NCBI GenBank assembly: GCA_017418275.1 | Contig: JAFONX010000035.1 | Location: 1-40,202, forward strand | Direction: 5' to 3' | From: Candidatus Saccharimonadota bacterium | Lineage (GTDB): Bacteria > Patescibacteriota > Saccharimonadia > Saccharimonadales > Saccharimonadaceae | Length of the DNA stretch: 40,202 nucleotides | Shown here: piece after piece, positions 6,534-15,055 of the stretch | Layout of the letters: each line of letters starts with the position of its first letter | How positions within the stretch are numbered: position 1 is the first letter of the stretch | The notes under the pieces: model-generated | The model's database searches: none | Seen by the model: the letters and a program-made list of their open reading frames with translations, nothing else | What the model was told of the DNA's origin: nothing | Program-made: the position numbers and the translations under genes

Positions 6534-7793
6534 ATGCTTTTTGGATCTTATTCTATGGGTGAATTTTTACGTAGTAATCCTGAATCGTTTGATGATGTGC
6601 AAGAAAATAACTCGAATGTTGTAGAGCCGACTTTTGATGACTCGTTTATTTTTGTCGGCGAACAGAATGATAGCATTGAGAATAACGACGACTATGACGA
6701 CGAGGGTGGTTATAGTGACGAGTATGGTCATGACGATGAATACGATGATGGCTATTATGACGATGAAGAATATGACTACGAAAGTGATGATGGTTATTAT
6801 AGCGAGTATGAGGAGCAGCATTATGGTGAGGAGCGCTACGCTTTTAATGAAGAAAAGTTGACACTTCAAGAAATTGCTTTGCCAGATGAAATCTTAAAGC
6901 GCTACTCTTTTTTAGGCGAATTGCCGCATGGCATAGCAGTTATGGGCGGCGTGACTCGTAGTATAGCGAGAGAGATTATAGCCGGCATACGTGAGCCGAT
7001 TCGCGATATTGATCTTGTGAATATTGTTAATAAAGAAGGTAATAGCGAGGTTGCTCCAGAGACCTTAGACGTGCTTTCGCGTAAATATATGCCCGATGAT
7101 TATTCTTTTGGTCATGGCATAGGAAATGATACTTTAGAAAATTATTTCAAGACTCGCGATTTTACGATTAATCAGTGCCTGATTCAGAACGGCAAGCTGA
7201 TTGTGAGCGATTTTGCTTACAATGATTTTCGGGAGAATATTATTCGCCCTACGTATTACGAGCATTCTCATGACGGTGATGATGTAAGTAGTCGTCTGTT
7301 TTTGAAGGCTCTCATGATGAGAAGCGTGTTGTCGCAGATTTCTGACTCCGTTCCGCTTATCGAGGATATGGAGCCACCGTCTGATATTAGGCCTTTCGAT
7401 ATAGCCCTATTCTTGAATAAGGCCATGAGTCGTGGCGCCGAAACGGCTCGCGCTTTTACAGGCGATCTTGCGGATTGGGATGTTATTTCTGGAGAGTATG
7501 TTGGGCGCCCAATCGCGCTTGCTAAAGATTTAATGAGAGACGTTTATGCGTTCAAATTTCGTCCATCCACTGATGAGCGTTTTAGGGATGTCCAGGAATG
7601 TGCAGATATGGATGGATTCTTTGTTCCTCCAGTGATGCTGGATTACCACGCGTCTGACCCGTCAATCCGACACGCAATTGCTGAATATGAAGACGGTTTG
7701 GGTAGTGATCTTAACGCGGGAGAAGAACGGTATTCTGGTAGATATACTCAGACTGATTACGACGACATCAATCGATCCGTTTATGATGAATAG
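6534..7793 (+). CDS. Poly(A)-polymerase/CCA-enzyme-head protein with acidic N-terminus
   Basis: A 419-residue protein. Residues 50-100 are almost only Asp, Glu, Tyr and Gly, a disordered acidic tail. Residues 132-245 carry the head domain of the class II tRNA nucleotidyltransferase/poly(A) polymerase family: AVMGGVTRS, then RDIDLVNI with metal ligands D158 and D160, then RDFTINQCLI at 208-217 and NIIRPTYYE. The C-terminal half does not look like the usual RNA-binding helices, so it is probably not the housekeeping CCA-adding enzyme. A perfect TATAAT at 6510-6515 precedes the gene. The ATG at 6534 would be nearly leaderless; the ATG at 6555 is the alternative. Neither has a clear ribosome site. 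It lies directly beside the right flanking repeat. Confidence 0.75.
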   Translation: MLFGSYSMGEFLRSNPESFDDVQENNSNVVEPTFDDSFIFVGEQNDSIENNDDYDDEGGYSDEYGHDDEYDDGYYDDEEYDYESDDGYYSEYEEQHYGEERYAFNEEKLTLQEIALPDEILKRYSFLGELPHGIAVMGGVTRSIAREIIAGIREPIRDIDLVNIVNKEGNSEVAPETLDVLSRKYMPDDYSFGHGIGNDTLENYFKTRDFTINQCLIQNGKLIVSDFAYNDFRENIIRPTYYEHSHDGDDVSSRLFLKALMMRSVLSQISDSVPLIEDMEPPSDIRPFDIALFLNKAMSRGAETARAFTGDLADWDVISGEYVGRPIALAKDLMRDVYAFKFRPSTDERFRDVQECADMDGFFVPPVMLDYHASDPSIRHAIAEYEDGLGSDLNAGEERYSGRYTQTDYDDINRSVYDE

Positions 7794-7833
7794 TTCATTT
7801 GCTCTTAGTAGTTTTCATGGCATAATATAAGAT

Positions 7834-8172
7834 ATGGAAACTCATAAGATGAATTTGCAATCTAAGTATTTTGATTTTATAAAAAATGGCACGAAACGTA
7901 TTGAGCTTCGTTTGTATGACGAAAAACGTCGTCGAATTCAACTTGGGGATACGGTTGAGTTTTCGAAGTCTGAAAACGAAAAACTAAAAGTCGAAGTTGT
8001 AGGTCTTTTACGCTACAAATCTTTTAAAGATTTGTTTGAAGATTTCGATATTTCGATTTTAGCCGACGCTTCAATGACTAAAGAAGAATTGCTGGGTGTA
8101 CTAAACGAATTCTATACGCTTGAAATGCAAGCGGAATATGGCGTTTTGGGCATTCGCTTAAGATTACTTTAG
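7834..8172 (+). CDS. ASCH-domain protein
   Basis: A 112-residue single-domain protein. The run of NLQSKYFDFIKNGTKRIELR, then KRRRIQLGDTVEF and the beta-strand GVLGIRLRLL, fits the ASCH/PUA-like fold, whose members bind RNA or modified nucleosides. A CATAAT box (7821-7826) lies seven bases before the ATG with no ribosome site, so translation is probably leaderless. The substrate is unknown. Confidence 0.75.
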   Translation: METHKMNLQSKYFDFIKNGTKRIELRLYDEKRRRIQLGDTVEFSKSENEKLKVEVVGLLRYKSFKDLFEDFDISILADASMTKEELLGVLNEFYTLEMQAEYGVLGIRLRLL

Positions 8173-8206
8173 GCTAGAATGGCACATAATCTATTGAATT
8201 GAGTGA

Positions 8207-8554
8207 CTATTTGATTTGTATTAATAAGCCGATAGATAAAGATGTGGTATTTAGGAGTAGTGAAAGTAAAGAAGGTTTTATTTTTGCTTTTTTGCTGAGG
8301 TAATTCTTGTAAATCGCTGTCTCGATAATTATTACCGAGATTTCAAGAATCCCCAAGAGAAAATAATAGTTGGCGCCAAAGAAATATGCATTTAATAACA
8401 AGATGATATTTAGTGTAGGGTTTGTAATGATTTGGGCTAAGATAACTACTTTTCGATCTTTTTGATTTTTGAGGAAAATAAAAGATAAGCCCCACTCGAT
8501 TAGGATCGTGAGGCTTAATGAAAGAATAATACTAATTAGGCTTTTTGCTATCAT
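8207..8554 (-). CDS. Small multi-pass membrane protein
   Basis: 115 residues, very hydrophobic, with about four predicted membrane helices (around 5-27, 38-58, 62-82, 96-114). No family is recognised. The start overlaps the end of the preceding 70-residue gene by 23 bases, so it belongs to the transporter operon that begins at 9798. Confidence 0.6.
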   Translation of the reverse strand: MIAKSLISIILSLSLTILIEWGLSFIFLKNQKDRKVVILAQIITNPTLNIILLLNAYFFGANYYFLLGILEISVIIIETAIYKNYLSKKAKIKPSLLSLLLNTTSLSIGLLIQIK

Positions 8555-8744
8555 TTTTCTTTCCAGCTTTTAGTGCTAGGAGAGCAAAGACTACAATTAC
8601 GATAACTGAGACCGCCATGGCTGCGACCGCGATATTGATTGCTGCGTAGTCGGGTTCAACTGCCGGCGTCGGAGTCGGTGTTCTTGGTGTGCTTGGTGCA
8701 ATGATTTGTGGTGATACTGGCACATCTGCGAAAATATTAAGCAT
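8532..8744 (-). CDS. Small single-pass protein with Pro/Thr-rich head
   Basis: 70 residues: a short N-terminus, a PSTPRTPTPTPAVEP-type linker at 17-32, one membrane helix (about 36-60) and a lysine-rich tail. The ATG overlaps the stop of the transporter gene by eight bases. The layout (extended Pro/Thr region, membrane helix, basic cytoplasmic end) suggests an exposed tether or accessory subunit. No family is recognised. Confidence 0.65.
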   Translation of the reverse strand: MLNIFADVPVSPQIIAPSTPRTPTPTPAVEPDYAAINIAVAAMAVSVIVIVVFALLALKAGKKNDSKKPN

Positions 8745-9798
8745 GTTTTTTATCCTTTCTTGTTATTTTAAGTATAATCAATAAACACAAAAATGACGCA
8801 ATTATTAAAATGATTGAGTTTGTTAGGTTATTATCAATTCTTACAAAATTTATTGGTACAGAGCCGAGAGCTAGGCCAGTGGTTGTAATGCCAAAGGCGA
8901 AGCCCGGGTTTTCGGGAAAAGCTGATACGAGAATAGCCAACGTGATAGCCATGGTCATACTAAAGAACATTACGCCAGCGAGTGAAATGTACATATTTTG
9001 GTCGCCAAAAATGAGAAATGGAATAGCGGCGAGCATGCTAATGTAGGCGGTTTTGCGGATGCCAATTTTATCTACAAACAATCCGCCGAGGGCTTTGCCG
9101 ACGCCCATGAAGACGAAAAGCATAATGGTTTGGATTGTGCTCTTGTTCCATGCGGTCGGAATGCCATAGCCGACATAACCGCGAATTGCGACGACGAGTC
9201 CCGCAAGTAAAGCGATAACCCAGAGAGCGAGCTTTATGTTAGCGTGGTCAAAATCCTTACAAGGATTTTTGGTTTTGTCGCTTTGTGTGCGATATTTTTC
9301 GGCGAATAAAATTACTGGAATAGTGGTCACGCCGAGGAGGACGAGTGTCCACGGTTGTGCTAGTCCTACGAGGAGCTTGCCGGTGATTACGCCAAACGAT
9401 CCGCCCGCGACAAATAGCGCGGCTGGAAAAATTTTGCCTTTACTACTACGTAGGGTGACCTCTGCGCCGTTAACGTGCACGCAGGCATTACCAAGGGCAA
9501 TTATGACCGTGAGCGCGATGGTAGATAGAGGAATATTGAAACTCATAACCCCAAGGCCTAGCAAAAGCAGGGCCATGCCAATTAAACCGAATGGGATTTT
9601 CGCAAAGCGATCGCTAATCACGCCGATTAATAGTTGTGGTACAAAAGCGAGAATATCGTAAATGAAGGGTGCGAGCCAAAGAATCAGACTATCGCCGACG
9701 ATGGCAGTAAGAAAGTAGAAACACAAAACTTCCACGACGAAATGTACGTAGAAATACAAAACGCCTGGCAGTGCGGAGCTTGTATTGGTTTTGCTCAT
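8737..9798 (-). CDS. MFS transporter
   Basis: A 353-residue polytopic protein, a little short for the family (about 400), with 10-12 membrane helices. The loop after the second helix, GVISDRFAKIPFG, is the MFS motif A region, and an equivalent GGLFVDKIGIRKT occurs in the second half. The substrate cannot be read from the sequence. A TG-x-TAAAAT extended -10 box (TAAAAT at 9805-9810) lies six bases before the ATG, so the mRNA is probably leaderless and separate from the upstream capA-like gene. Two tiny membrane-protein genes follow with overlaps. Confidence 0.8.
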   Translation of the reverse strand: MSKTNTSSALPGVLYFYVHFVVEVLCFYFLTAIVGDSLILWLAPFIYDILAFVPQLLIGVISDRFAKIPFGLIGMALLLLGLGVMSFNIPLSTIALTVIIALGNACVHVNGAEVTLRSSKGKIFPAALFVAGGSFGVITGKLLVGLAQPWTLVLLGVTTIPVILFAEKYRTQSDKTKNPCKDFDHANIKLALWVIALLAGLVVAIRGYVGYGIPTAWNKSTIQTIMLFVFMGVGKALGGLFVDKIGIRKTAYISMLAAIPFLIFGDQNMYISLAGVMFFSMTMAITLAILVSAFPENPGFAFGITTTGLALGSVPINFVRIDNNLTNSIILIIASFLCLLIILKITRKDKKHA

Positions 9799-9817
9799 GT
9801 TTCTATTTTAACATAAG

Positions 9818-10918
9818 CTATTTTTGGATGATTTCTCCGTCTTCGAGGATTTGGATATTTGGGCTCCAGGATTCGACTTGTTGCACAAGTGTTTCCCTTT
9901 CTTCGCCATCGATAAAATCCGTATATTGGTTTACTTGGTGACCGACTTTGAAGTAGTATTTCAATTCGTTGTTTGGCGTAAGGATAAATTCGAACATCGC
10001 CGTTGGCTCGTCGCAGTCGTTGAAAATAAAGTCGCCTAAATTGTAAATAATAGGTTTGTTATTATAGAAATCAATGCCTTGTAGTGTATGCGCGTGACCG
10101 CCGACAATAATATCTGCGCCGGCATCGATATATTCTTTGGCGGTATCAATTTGAACTTGTTCAAGAATGTGCGATGATTCTGTTCCCCAATGTACAATTG
10201 CGACAACGATATCGCTATTAGCTTTTGCGGTTTTGATAGCGTCTACAAATTCAGTCGTATCGTAGCATAGCAAAATACCGCCCTCGTCAGTAGTGGCGCC
10301 TGGAGTATCGATGCCCCATTTTTCAGCGCGCGAGGCATTTACAAAAGCAATGGTTTGGCCGCTTGGAGCTTTGTAATAATAGGCTTGCTTGGCTTCTGCT
10401 AAATTTCGCCCTGCGCCAATATGAGGCAGTCCTTTTTTGTCGAAAGCATCGAGCATGTCATAAAAGGCTTCGCGACCAAAGTCGTAAACGTGGTTATTGG
10501 CAAGAGTTACGAGGTCTACGCCTAAGTCATCGTAGATTGCGAGGCGGCTTGGTGCGGCGCGAAAAGTATAGGCCTTGCCTGGAATAGGCGTACCGCGTTC
10601 ACTGACGGTAAATTCACTGTTGGCTACCATGAGGTCGCTACTGCGCATTTCTTCAAGAATACGTTCTGAAAGAATGCCGTTGACGCCCTGTCCGCGCGTG
10701 TCGTACGCAGGCATGATTGACCAGTTGTCTGCGAGCGAAATGTCGCCCACGATACTGACTTTAGTATTTGGCAAGATATCTGGCTCTGTGTTTGGAGTGC
10801 TTTCGCTGATCGATTCGGTGATCTTTGGTCGAAGCAACATAAAAACGAAAAAGAATAAAGCTGTACAGCCAAGCAACAAAAGCGGAATAAGGATAGTCTT
10901 TTTTATTTTCTTTGTCAT
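9818..10918 (-). CDS. CapA-family metallophosphatase-like surface protein
   Basis: A 366-residue protein with an N-terminal membrane anchor (about 8-30) and a short linker. The external domain has the PGA_cap motifs in order: VSIVGDISLAD, ANSEFTVS, TLANNHVYDFG, VAIVHWGTE, IIVGGHAHTLQG and IYNLGDFIFND, with the Asp, Asn and His residues of a calcineurin-like two-metal site. The family is linked to poly-gamma-glutamate capsule synthesis in bacilli, but no CapBC genes are nearby, so the role here is open. TATAAT at 10927-10932 lies eight bases before the ATG. Confidence 0.85.
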   Translation of the reverse strand: MTKKIKKTILIPLLLLGCTALFFFVFMLLRPKITESISESTPNTEPDILPNTKVSIVGDISLADNWSIMPAYDTRGQGVNGILSERILEEMRSSDLMVANSEFTVSERGTPIPGKAYTFRAAPSRLAIYDDLGVDLVTLANNHVYDFGREAFYDMLDAFDKKGLPHIGAGRNLAEAKQAYYYKAPSGQTIAFVNASRAEKWGIDTPGATTDEGGILLCYDTTEFVDAIKTAKANSDIVVAIVHWGTESSHILEQVQIDTAKEYIDAGADIIVGGHAHTLQGIDFYNNKPIIYNLGDFIFNDCDEPTAMFEFILTPNNELKYYFKVGHQVNQYTDFIDGEERETLVQQVESWSPNIQILEDGEIIQK

Positions 10919-10960
10919 CTAGATTTATTATATCAAGCGATATTGTATAATTGATTTAAT
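10919..10960. promoter_or_regulatory. Divergent, nearly leaderless promoters
   Basis: Only 42 bases separate two divergent start codons. Each side has a perfect TATAAT: minus strand 10927-10932 for the CapA-like gene, and plus strand 10946-10951 for the 39-residue ORF. Each box lies 8-9 bases from its ATG and there is no ribosome site. Confidence 0.65.
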
Positions 10961-11080
10961 ATGGCGGACGAGATTAAAAAGAGCGATTTAGAAGGCGCCG
11001 AGGAAGAGGCCGAGAAAGTGCTTTCTTCTGAAGTAGATGAAGGCGGCGACGAAGAAGAGCTTCACGCTTGCGGCGAATAA
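10961..11080 (+). CDS. Small acidic protein, 39 residues
   Basis: A short gene with its own TATAAT nine bases before the ATG and a terminator directly after its stop. The product begins MADEIKKSDLEGAEEEAE and ends ELHACGE. About 40% is Asp/Glu, with a single near-terminal Cys. No family is recognised. Isolated transcription signals on both sides argue that it is real. Confidence 0.6.
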   Translation: MADEIKKSDLEGAEEEAEKVLSSEVDEGGDEEELHACGE

Positions 11081-11090
11081 GAACGCATAA

Positions 11091-11125
11091 AAATATCCCG
11101 GGTTTTTAGGCTTGGGATATTTTTT
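11091..11125. terminator. Bidirectional terminator
   Basis: AAATATCCC (11091-11099) pairs with GGGATATTT (11114-11122), followed by T residues on the plus strand and A-rich sequence on the other side. It serves the 39-residue gene and the convergent HdeD-like gene. Confidence 0.8.
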
Positions 11126-11130
11126 GATGG

Positions 11131-11724
11131 CTATTTTTTGAATTTAAGAGCAATAAAGCTCGCGATGTCTGCTGTCGAGAAGACAGTCAGCGTAACGCCC
11201 ATAATAATGACAAAGGAGTCTGGAATGAGAATTTTGCCAAAGATGCAGGCGAGACCGGCGAGAAGTCCAATGAGGGTCAGGATAAGCGAAGCTTTATAGT
11301 GACGGTTGACGGCCTTGGTAGCAAGAACGTCTTGTAGGTGAAGGAGACTAATAATTGTGATGAAGGCGCCAACTACAAAGGAAATGAATTGTGAAATTAG
11401 TTCAGATTGCGTGAAGAAGAATATACCAACGATAGTGAGCGCGATGCCGGAAATAAGGGTCGGCAAGTCGCTATTGCGTTTTTCTTCGATGCGAATGTAA
11501 GCAATAAAGCAATAGAGCGCATAAATGATAAAGATGACGCTGATGACTTTGGATATAATGTCGATAATCGTGCCATGCCAGAGTATCATGCAAATACCAA
11601 GAACAAGTAACGTGAGGTTGGCTAAGATTGTGACATAGCTTGGGATTTTCTTTTTGCTATGAACCTCGATTTTGATGGTTTTGCCCTCGTTTTTAGCTGT
11701 GGTGTCCTTTTTCTTCGTGCTCAT
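11131..11724 (-). CDS. HdeD/DUF308-like membrane protein
   Basis: 197 residues: a lysine-rich cytoplasmic N-terminus (1-28) and six membrane helices arranged in pairs, as in the DUF308/HdeD group (LLVLGICMILWHG, then LISGIALTIVGIFFF, then LIGLLAGLACIFG). HdeD is linked to acid stress in enterics; no role can be assigned here. TATAAT at 11734-11739 lies ten bases from the ATG. Confidence 0.65.
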   Translation of the reverse strand: MSTKKKDTTAKNEGKTIKIEVHSKKKIPSYVTILANLTLLVLGICMILWHGTIIDIISKVISVIFIIYALYCFIAYIRIEEKRNSDLPTLISGIALTIVGIFFFTQSELISQFISFVVGAFITIISLLHLQDVLATKAVNRHYKASLILTLIGLLAGLACIFGKILIPDSFVIIMGVTLTVFSTADIASFIALKFKK

Positions 11725-11747
11725 GGTAATTCTATTATAACACTACT

Positions 11748-12686
11748 TTAAATCATGCCCTTTTTCTTGAGCCAGAAGGCAACGAGTACGGAGGCAAGAA
11801 CCGAGAATATGAGAATAGCGATGGCGGACATATCGCTGATGCCAATTACGCCAAACTGAACGTTCATACCGAGGAAGGATGAAATGATAGTCGGAATTGA
11901 TAATACAATTGTAGCGCCAGCAAGGAATTTCATAACATTATTGAGATTGTTGGAAACAATAGTGGCGTAAGTTTCAGTGATAGAATTAAGAATGTTTTGG
12001 TAAATGCCGGCCATATCGATCGCCTGGCGGTTTTCAATTAAAGCGTCTTCGAGCAGATCGAGATCGCCTTCAAAGAGCGGCAAAACAAGGCCTTTGCTAA
12101 GACGCTCTAGCACAAGATCGTTCTCTTTGAGGGACGTACCGAAGTATACAAGGGTTTTTTCGGTGGAAAGCAGGTCGATAAGGTCTTCGTTTTTAGTAGA
12201 CTGTTGCAGTACTTTTTCTTTATTTTCGATATTATTATAGATATTTTTAAGTACTTTAAGATAACCTTCGGCGGCATTGATGATAATCTGAATTAGAAAG
12301 CGAGTTTTCTTGGCTGTATGGAAGTCTTTGACTAGATTTTTCTTAAAATTATTGAGGATTTTGGTGGATTTTGGTGAGATGGTAATAATGTAATGATTGT
12401 CTGAAATAATCACGCCTAGCGGATAGGTTATATATTTGCGGTCGTTGTCGATGCTGGCAGGAACGTCAATAACAATAAGCGTGGCATTTTCAGAGCTTTC
12501 GATGCGTGGCAGCTCGTCTTCATCGAGCATTTTTAGGATAAGATCGGACTCGATGCCGGTTTCGGCGATCACCTTTTCGACTTCGCTTTGTGCCGGGGAA
12601 GATAGGTCAATCCAGCAATCCGGTTGAATCTCGTCAATTTCTTTTGTAGTATTCAGGCTGAGGTCGGTCTTGTAGTACTTAAGCAT
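11748..12686 (-). CDS. corA: CorA-family magnesium/divalent cation channel
   Basis: A 312-residue protein with an N-terminal soluble domain of about 245 residues and two C-terminal membrane helices. The family signature GMN is present in SSFLGMNVQFG just after the first helix, and the protein ends with a lysine-rich cytoplasmic tail. CorA pentamers admit Mg2+ and some other divalent ions. An AAGGAAC ribosome site precedes the ATG. Confidence 0.9.
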   Translation of the reverse strand: MLKYYKTDLSLNTTKEIDEIQPDCWIDLSSPAQSEVEKVIAETGIESDLILKMLDEDELPRIESSENATLIVIDVPASIDNDRKYITYPLGVIISDNHYIITISPKSTKILNNFKKNLVKDFHTAKKTRFLIQIIINAAEGYLKVLKNIYNNIENKEKVLQQSTKNEDLIDLLSTEKTLVYFGTSLKENDLVLERLSKGLVLPLFEGDLDLLEDALIENRQAIDMAGIYQNILNSITETYATIVSNNLNNVMKFLAGATIVLSIPTIISSFLGMNVQFGVIGISDMSAIAILIFSVLASVLVAFWLKKKGMI

Positions 12687-12838
12687 TCCGATAGTTCCTT
12701 CCCTTTAGTTTTTAGTACCTTTATTTATTTTAACGCGGTTTTGATTATTTTTGGGATAATTATGACTTTGCGTTGGATCATGGATTGGCGGTCAGGTTTT
12801 GGTCTAGTCTGTAGTTTGTCGTGGAGTCACGGCTGGAC

Positions 12839-12867
12839 TTGCAATAATATCCTATTTCTGTTACAAT
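12839..12867 (+). promoter_or_regulatory. Promoter of the tRNA gene
   Basis: TTGCAA (12839-12844) and TACAAT (12862-12867) are separated by 17 bases, about 50 bases upstream of the tRNA. The rest of 12687-12838 shows nothing recognisable. Confidence 0.7.
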
Positions 12868-12917
12868 CTAGTTGGGATGGAACCGCCCCCCTGGTTCTAT
12901 CCCTTTATGAATTATAT

Positions 12918-12994
12918 GGGGCGTTAGCTCAGCTGATTAGAGCGCCTGCTTTGCAAGCAGGAGGTCATGAGTTTGAATCTCATACGCTCCACCA
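12918..12994 (+). tRNA. tRNA-Ala (anticodon TGC)
   Basis: The acceptor stem GGGGCGT pairs with ACGCTCC (one G-T wobble). The D arm is GCTC...GAGC, the anticodon stem CCTGC/GCAGG encloses the loop TTTGCAA with anticodon TGC, and the T arm ATGAG/CTCAT is normal. The CCA end is encoded (12992-12994). Confidence 0.97.
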
Positions 12995-13008
12995 TCATTG
13001 AAGATTGG

Positions 13009-13029
13009 ACGGCTCTGGCCGTTTTTTTA
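13009..13029 (+). terminator. Terminator after tRNA-Ala
   Basis: ACGGC-TCTG-GCCGT followed by seven T residues. The next stretch, to 13242, has no gene or obvious element that I can see. Confidence 0.85.
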
Positions 13030-13242
13030 TTGTTTTGATTCCTGTGAATTGGGCAGACCTTTTTAGAATATAGGCTTTTTACCGTCGATAAAATTTAAAA
13101 CCGTCAAATTGAGAATCGCAGCGGATAAAACTGCAGCGCTTCTCTATATGTGTAATTTAACTTTTTCAGAGAAAGATAATATTTATGCTGTTTCTGTTAA
13201 GCTATTTTTTTGTACATTTTATGCGACTGTCAGTCTACGTAT

Positions 13243-14733
13243 TTAGCTGTCTTTGCAACTACCCGTTGTTGTGTCGTAGCTGTAGCCCGTAGGGCATACT
13301 GTTTCGTATGTTATGTCGCCGGACCACGTGCCGCTTAGACATAACATACCAGAGCCGTCGGCGCAGTCGATAAAATCGGTAATTGTGAATGTAGAGCCTT
13401 GAATATTTAACATGAACGACTTATTCCATAACTGCGTACAATCAGGATCATTGATTGATGCGGTCATGCATGGAGCTGTCGCGTTCGGGTCCATTCTGAC
13501 GAATTGAACCCTATTGCCGAGTCCGCTAAACTGAATTGTATTATTTACGTAAGTTCCCGCATACCAGTCAAGCGGTACGCCTGTTCCATAAGAATGGATG
13601 TACCATTTTGGATTATCCATGGCGGCTGCAGCATTTGGAATTAGTGTTACTGAATATTTTTTGATTGGCGCCGGCCCTTCTGTCATGACCATTATATCAT
13701 CATCCCAGCCTGTATGTGTGTATGTGCTGCCATCTATGAAGTTTTTGATATCGGAGGATTTGTTCCATACGGCACTCCAGTCTGGCTGGTTGTTATTGTT
13801 TGCGACTGCCGCTGGGTCCATTCTTGCAAAGATAATGTTATTAGATAGGTCTTCGAAATGAATTATTGCGCCCGTTAGCGTGTCACCCGCAACCCAATGC
13901 CCACTTTCTCCATCTGCCCATGTCCACGTATACCACATGGCGTTATTGACATTGCCACTACCGGTAAAGAGCGTAACGCTTTTCTTTCTCCAGAATGCCT
14001 TTACTGTAATCGACGATGCGAGTCCTGGATTTAGATCTACGAGGCCTGCGTCCGTGAGGTATTCGGTCGCGCTAGCCGATCCGGCCGAACTAACTTCCCA
14101 GTGGTCAAAAATCCAATCGCTGCGGGTTGGCTCAATCTGAGATAGGTCGACTTTTTGTCCAGGCGTAAGTGTATTTGGATAGCTAGCGCCGGATTTCTCG
14201 GTGCCGCCGTTCATGTCCCAAGTTACTGAATAATCTGTCATTATGGTTTCTAATGTGAGAACTATGTCGGCCATATATTCGTTATCTTCGGCGGTAATGG
14301 CGGTCGTAAAAATTGATGATTTGCCAGTAAAAGCTAAGGTTTTGCTGGCGCTAGTTCCGATAGTTTCTGTAGTCGTTATGCCTCTGCCACTGATATCTCT
14401 TGCGCCAGAGGCTAAGTCGTAAGCGATACCAATATGCTTAGAGTTGGCTCTAAAAGTATTGAATGAGCTATTAAAAGATTCTAGAGTGTAGCCAGTTGCG
14501 GCGCTGGCCTTGATGTTTGTTAGGAGTATTGAAGTAGTGTCTGAATTGTTGGTTATTTGAATATCTGATATGGTTGCGTTATTAGAGTCTTGTTCTAGGA
14601 GTGTGAAATCAATCTGGTTTGTTATGGTTATGTCTAAGGAGTCAGCAAACGCGTTTGTTGACAATGCTATTGCCGAGAAGAAGATAGCAGCAATGGCTAG
14701 TAGACTGACTTTATATTTAAAATTATTTCTCAT
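13243..14733 (-). CDS. Secreted multi-domain protein with InlB-like and CBM26-like repeats
   Basis: A 496-residue protein. A signal peptide (1-31, ending STNAFA) is followed by a beta-rich domain of about 135 residues related to the 190-residue protein at 15186. Then comes an InlB B-repeat-like module (YSVTWDMNGGT...WIFDHWEV, about 170-245). Two repeats of roughly 100 residues follow, each with MWYTW or KWYIH, IIFARMDP or VQFVRMDP, and WSAVWNKS or CTQLWNKS, a pattern typical of starch-binding CBM26-like modules. The Cys-rich end (CPTGYSYDTTTGSC) resembles surface-protein tails. It probably binds glycans outside the cell. The ATG at 14733 follows AAGGA and overlaps the preceding gene by 11 bases. 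Confidence 0.75.
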   Translation of the reverse strand: MRNNFKYKVSLLAIAAIFFSAIALSTNAFADSLDITITNQIDFTLLEQDSNNATISDIQITNNSDTTSILLTNIKASAATGYTLESFNSSFNTFRANSKHIGIAYDLASGARDISGRGITTTETIGTSASKTLAFTGKSSIFTTAITAEDNEYMADIVLTLETIMTDYSVTWDMNGGTEKSGASYPNTLTPGQKVDLSQIEPTRSDWIFDHWEVSSAGSASATEYLTDAGLVDLNPGLASSITVKAFWRKKSVTLFTGSGNVNNAMWYTWTWADGESGHWVAGDTLTGAIIHFEDLSNNIIFARMDPAAVANNNNQPDWSAVWNKSSDIKNFIDGSTYTHTGWDDDIMVMTEGPAPIKKYSVTLIPNAAAAMDNPKWYIHSYGTGVPLDWYAGTYVNNTIQFSGLGNRVQFVRMDPNATAPCMTASINDPDCTQLWNKSFMLNIQGSTFTITDFIDCADGSGMLCLSGTWSGDITYETVCPTGYSYDTTTGSCKDS

Positions 14734-15025
14734 TTGAATCCTTTTGGCTTTTCCTAGCCGCACAGGTGGAGGCTATGAAGCCGGCCATACAGATGACTAG
14801 TAACGTAACGAATATCTTAATATATCCGTCGTAGGTTATAGGCGAGTTGGCACCTTTATTTGTGTCCGCATCCGTGTCTGCGTCTGGCTCTTCAGTTTCT
14901 GTTGCTTCCTGGTAGAGGTAAATTGGAACCGAGCCGCTGTCTGCATATATGTTTACAGACGAAACACAGACGAACAGAACGAGCAGAATTCCGCATCTGA
15001 TAAATTGTTTTATTATCTTCTTCAT
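14723..15025 (-). CDS. Small secreted/membrane-anchored protein
   Basis: 100 residues. A signal peptide (about 1-28, SSVNIYADS) is followed by an Asp/Glu/Thr-rich linker with a DADTDADT run, then a membrane helix (about 68-88) and a short Lys/Arg tail. The mature N-terminus SGSVPIYLYQEA resembles ASVPIFLESMA of the neighbouring 190-residue protein, hinting at a common assembly or sorting signal. No family is recognised. Confidence 0.65.
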   Translation of the reverse strand: MKKIIKQFIRCGILLVLFVCVSSVNIYADSGSVPIYLYQEATETEEPDADTDADTNKGANSPITYDGYIKIFVTLLVICMAGFIASTCAARKSQKDSNEK

Positions 15026-15055
15026 TATTTATTGATCCTTATATTGCTCATGGTC

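Noticed and set aside
6567-6869. Hydrophobic minus-strand ORF of 100 residues
   Set aside because: It is the antisense of the Asp/Glu/Tyr repeat region, which gives Ile/Val-rich translation automatically.
12624-13001. 125-residue ORF across the tRNA gene
   Set aside because: It runs through tRNA-Ala and its promoter, so it is not coding.
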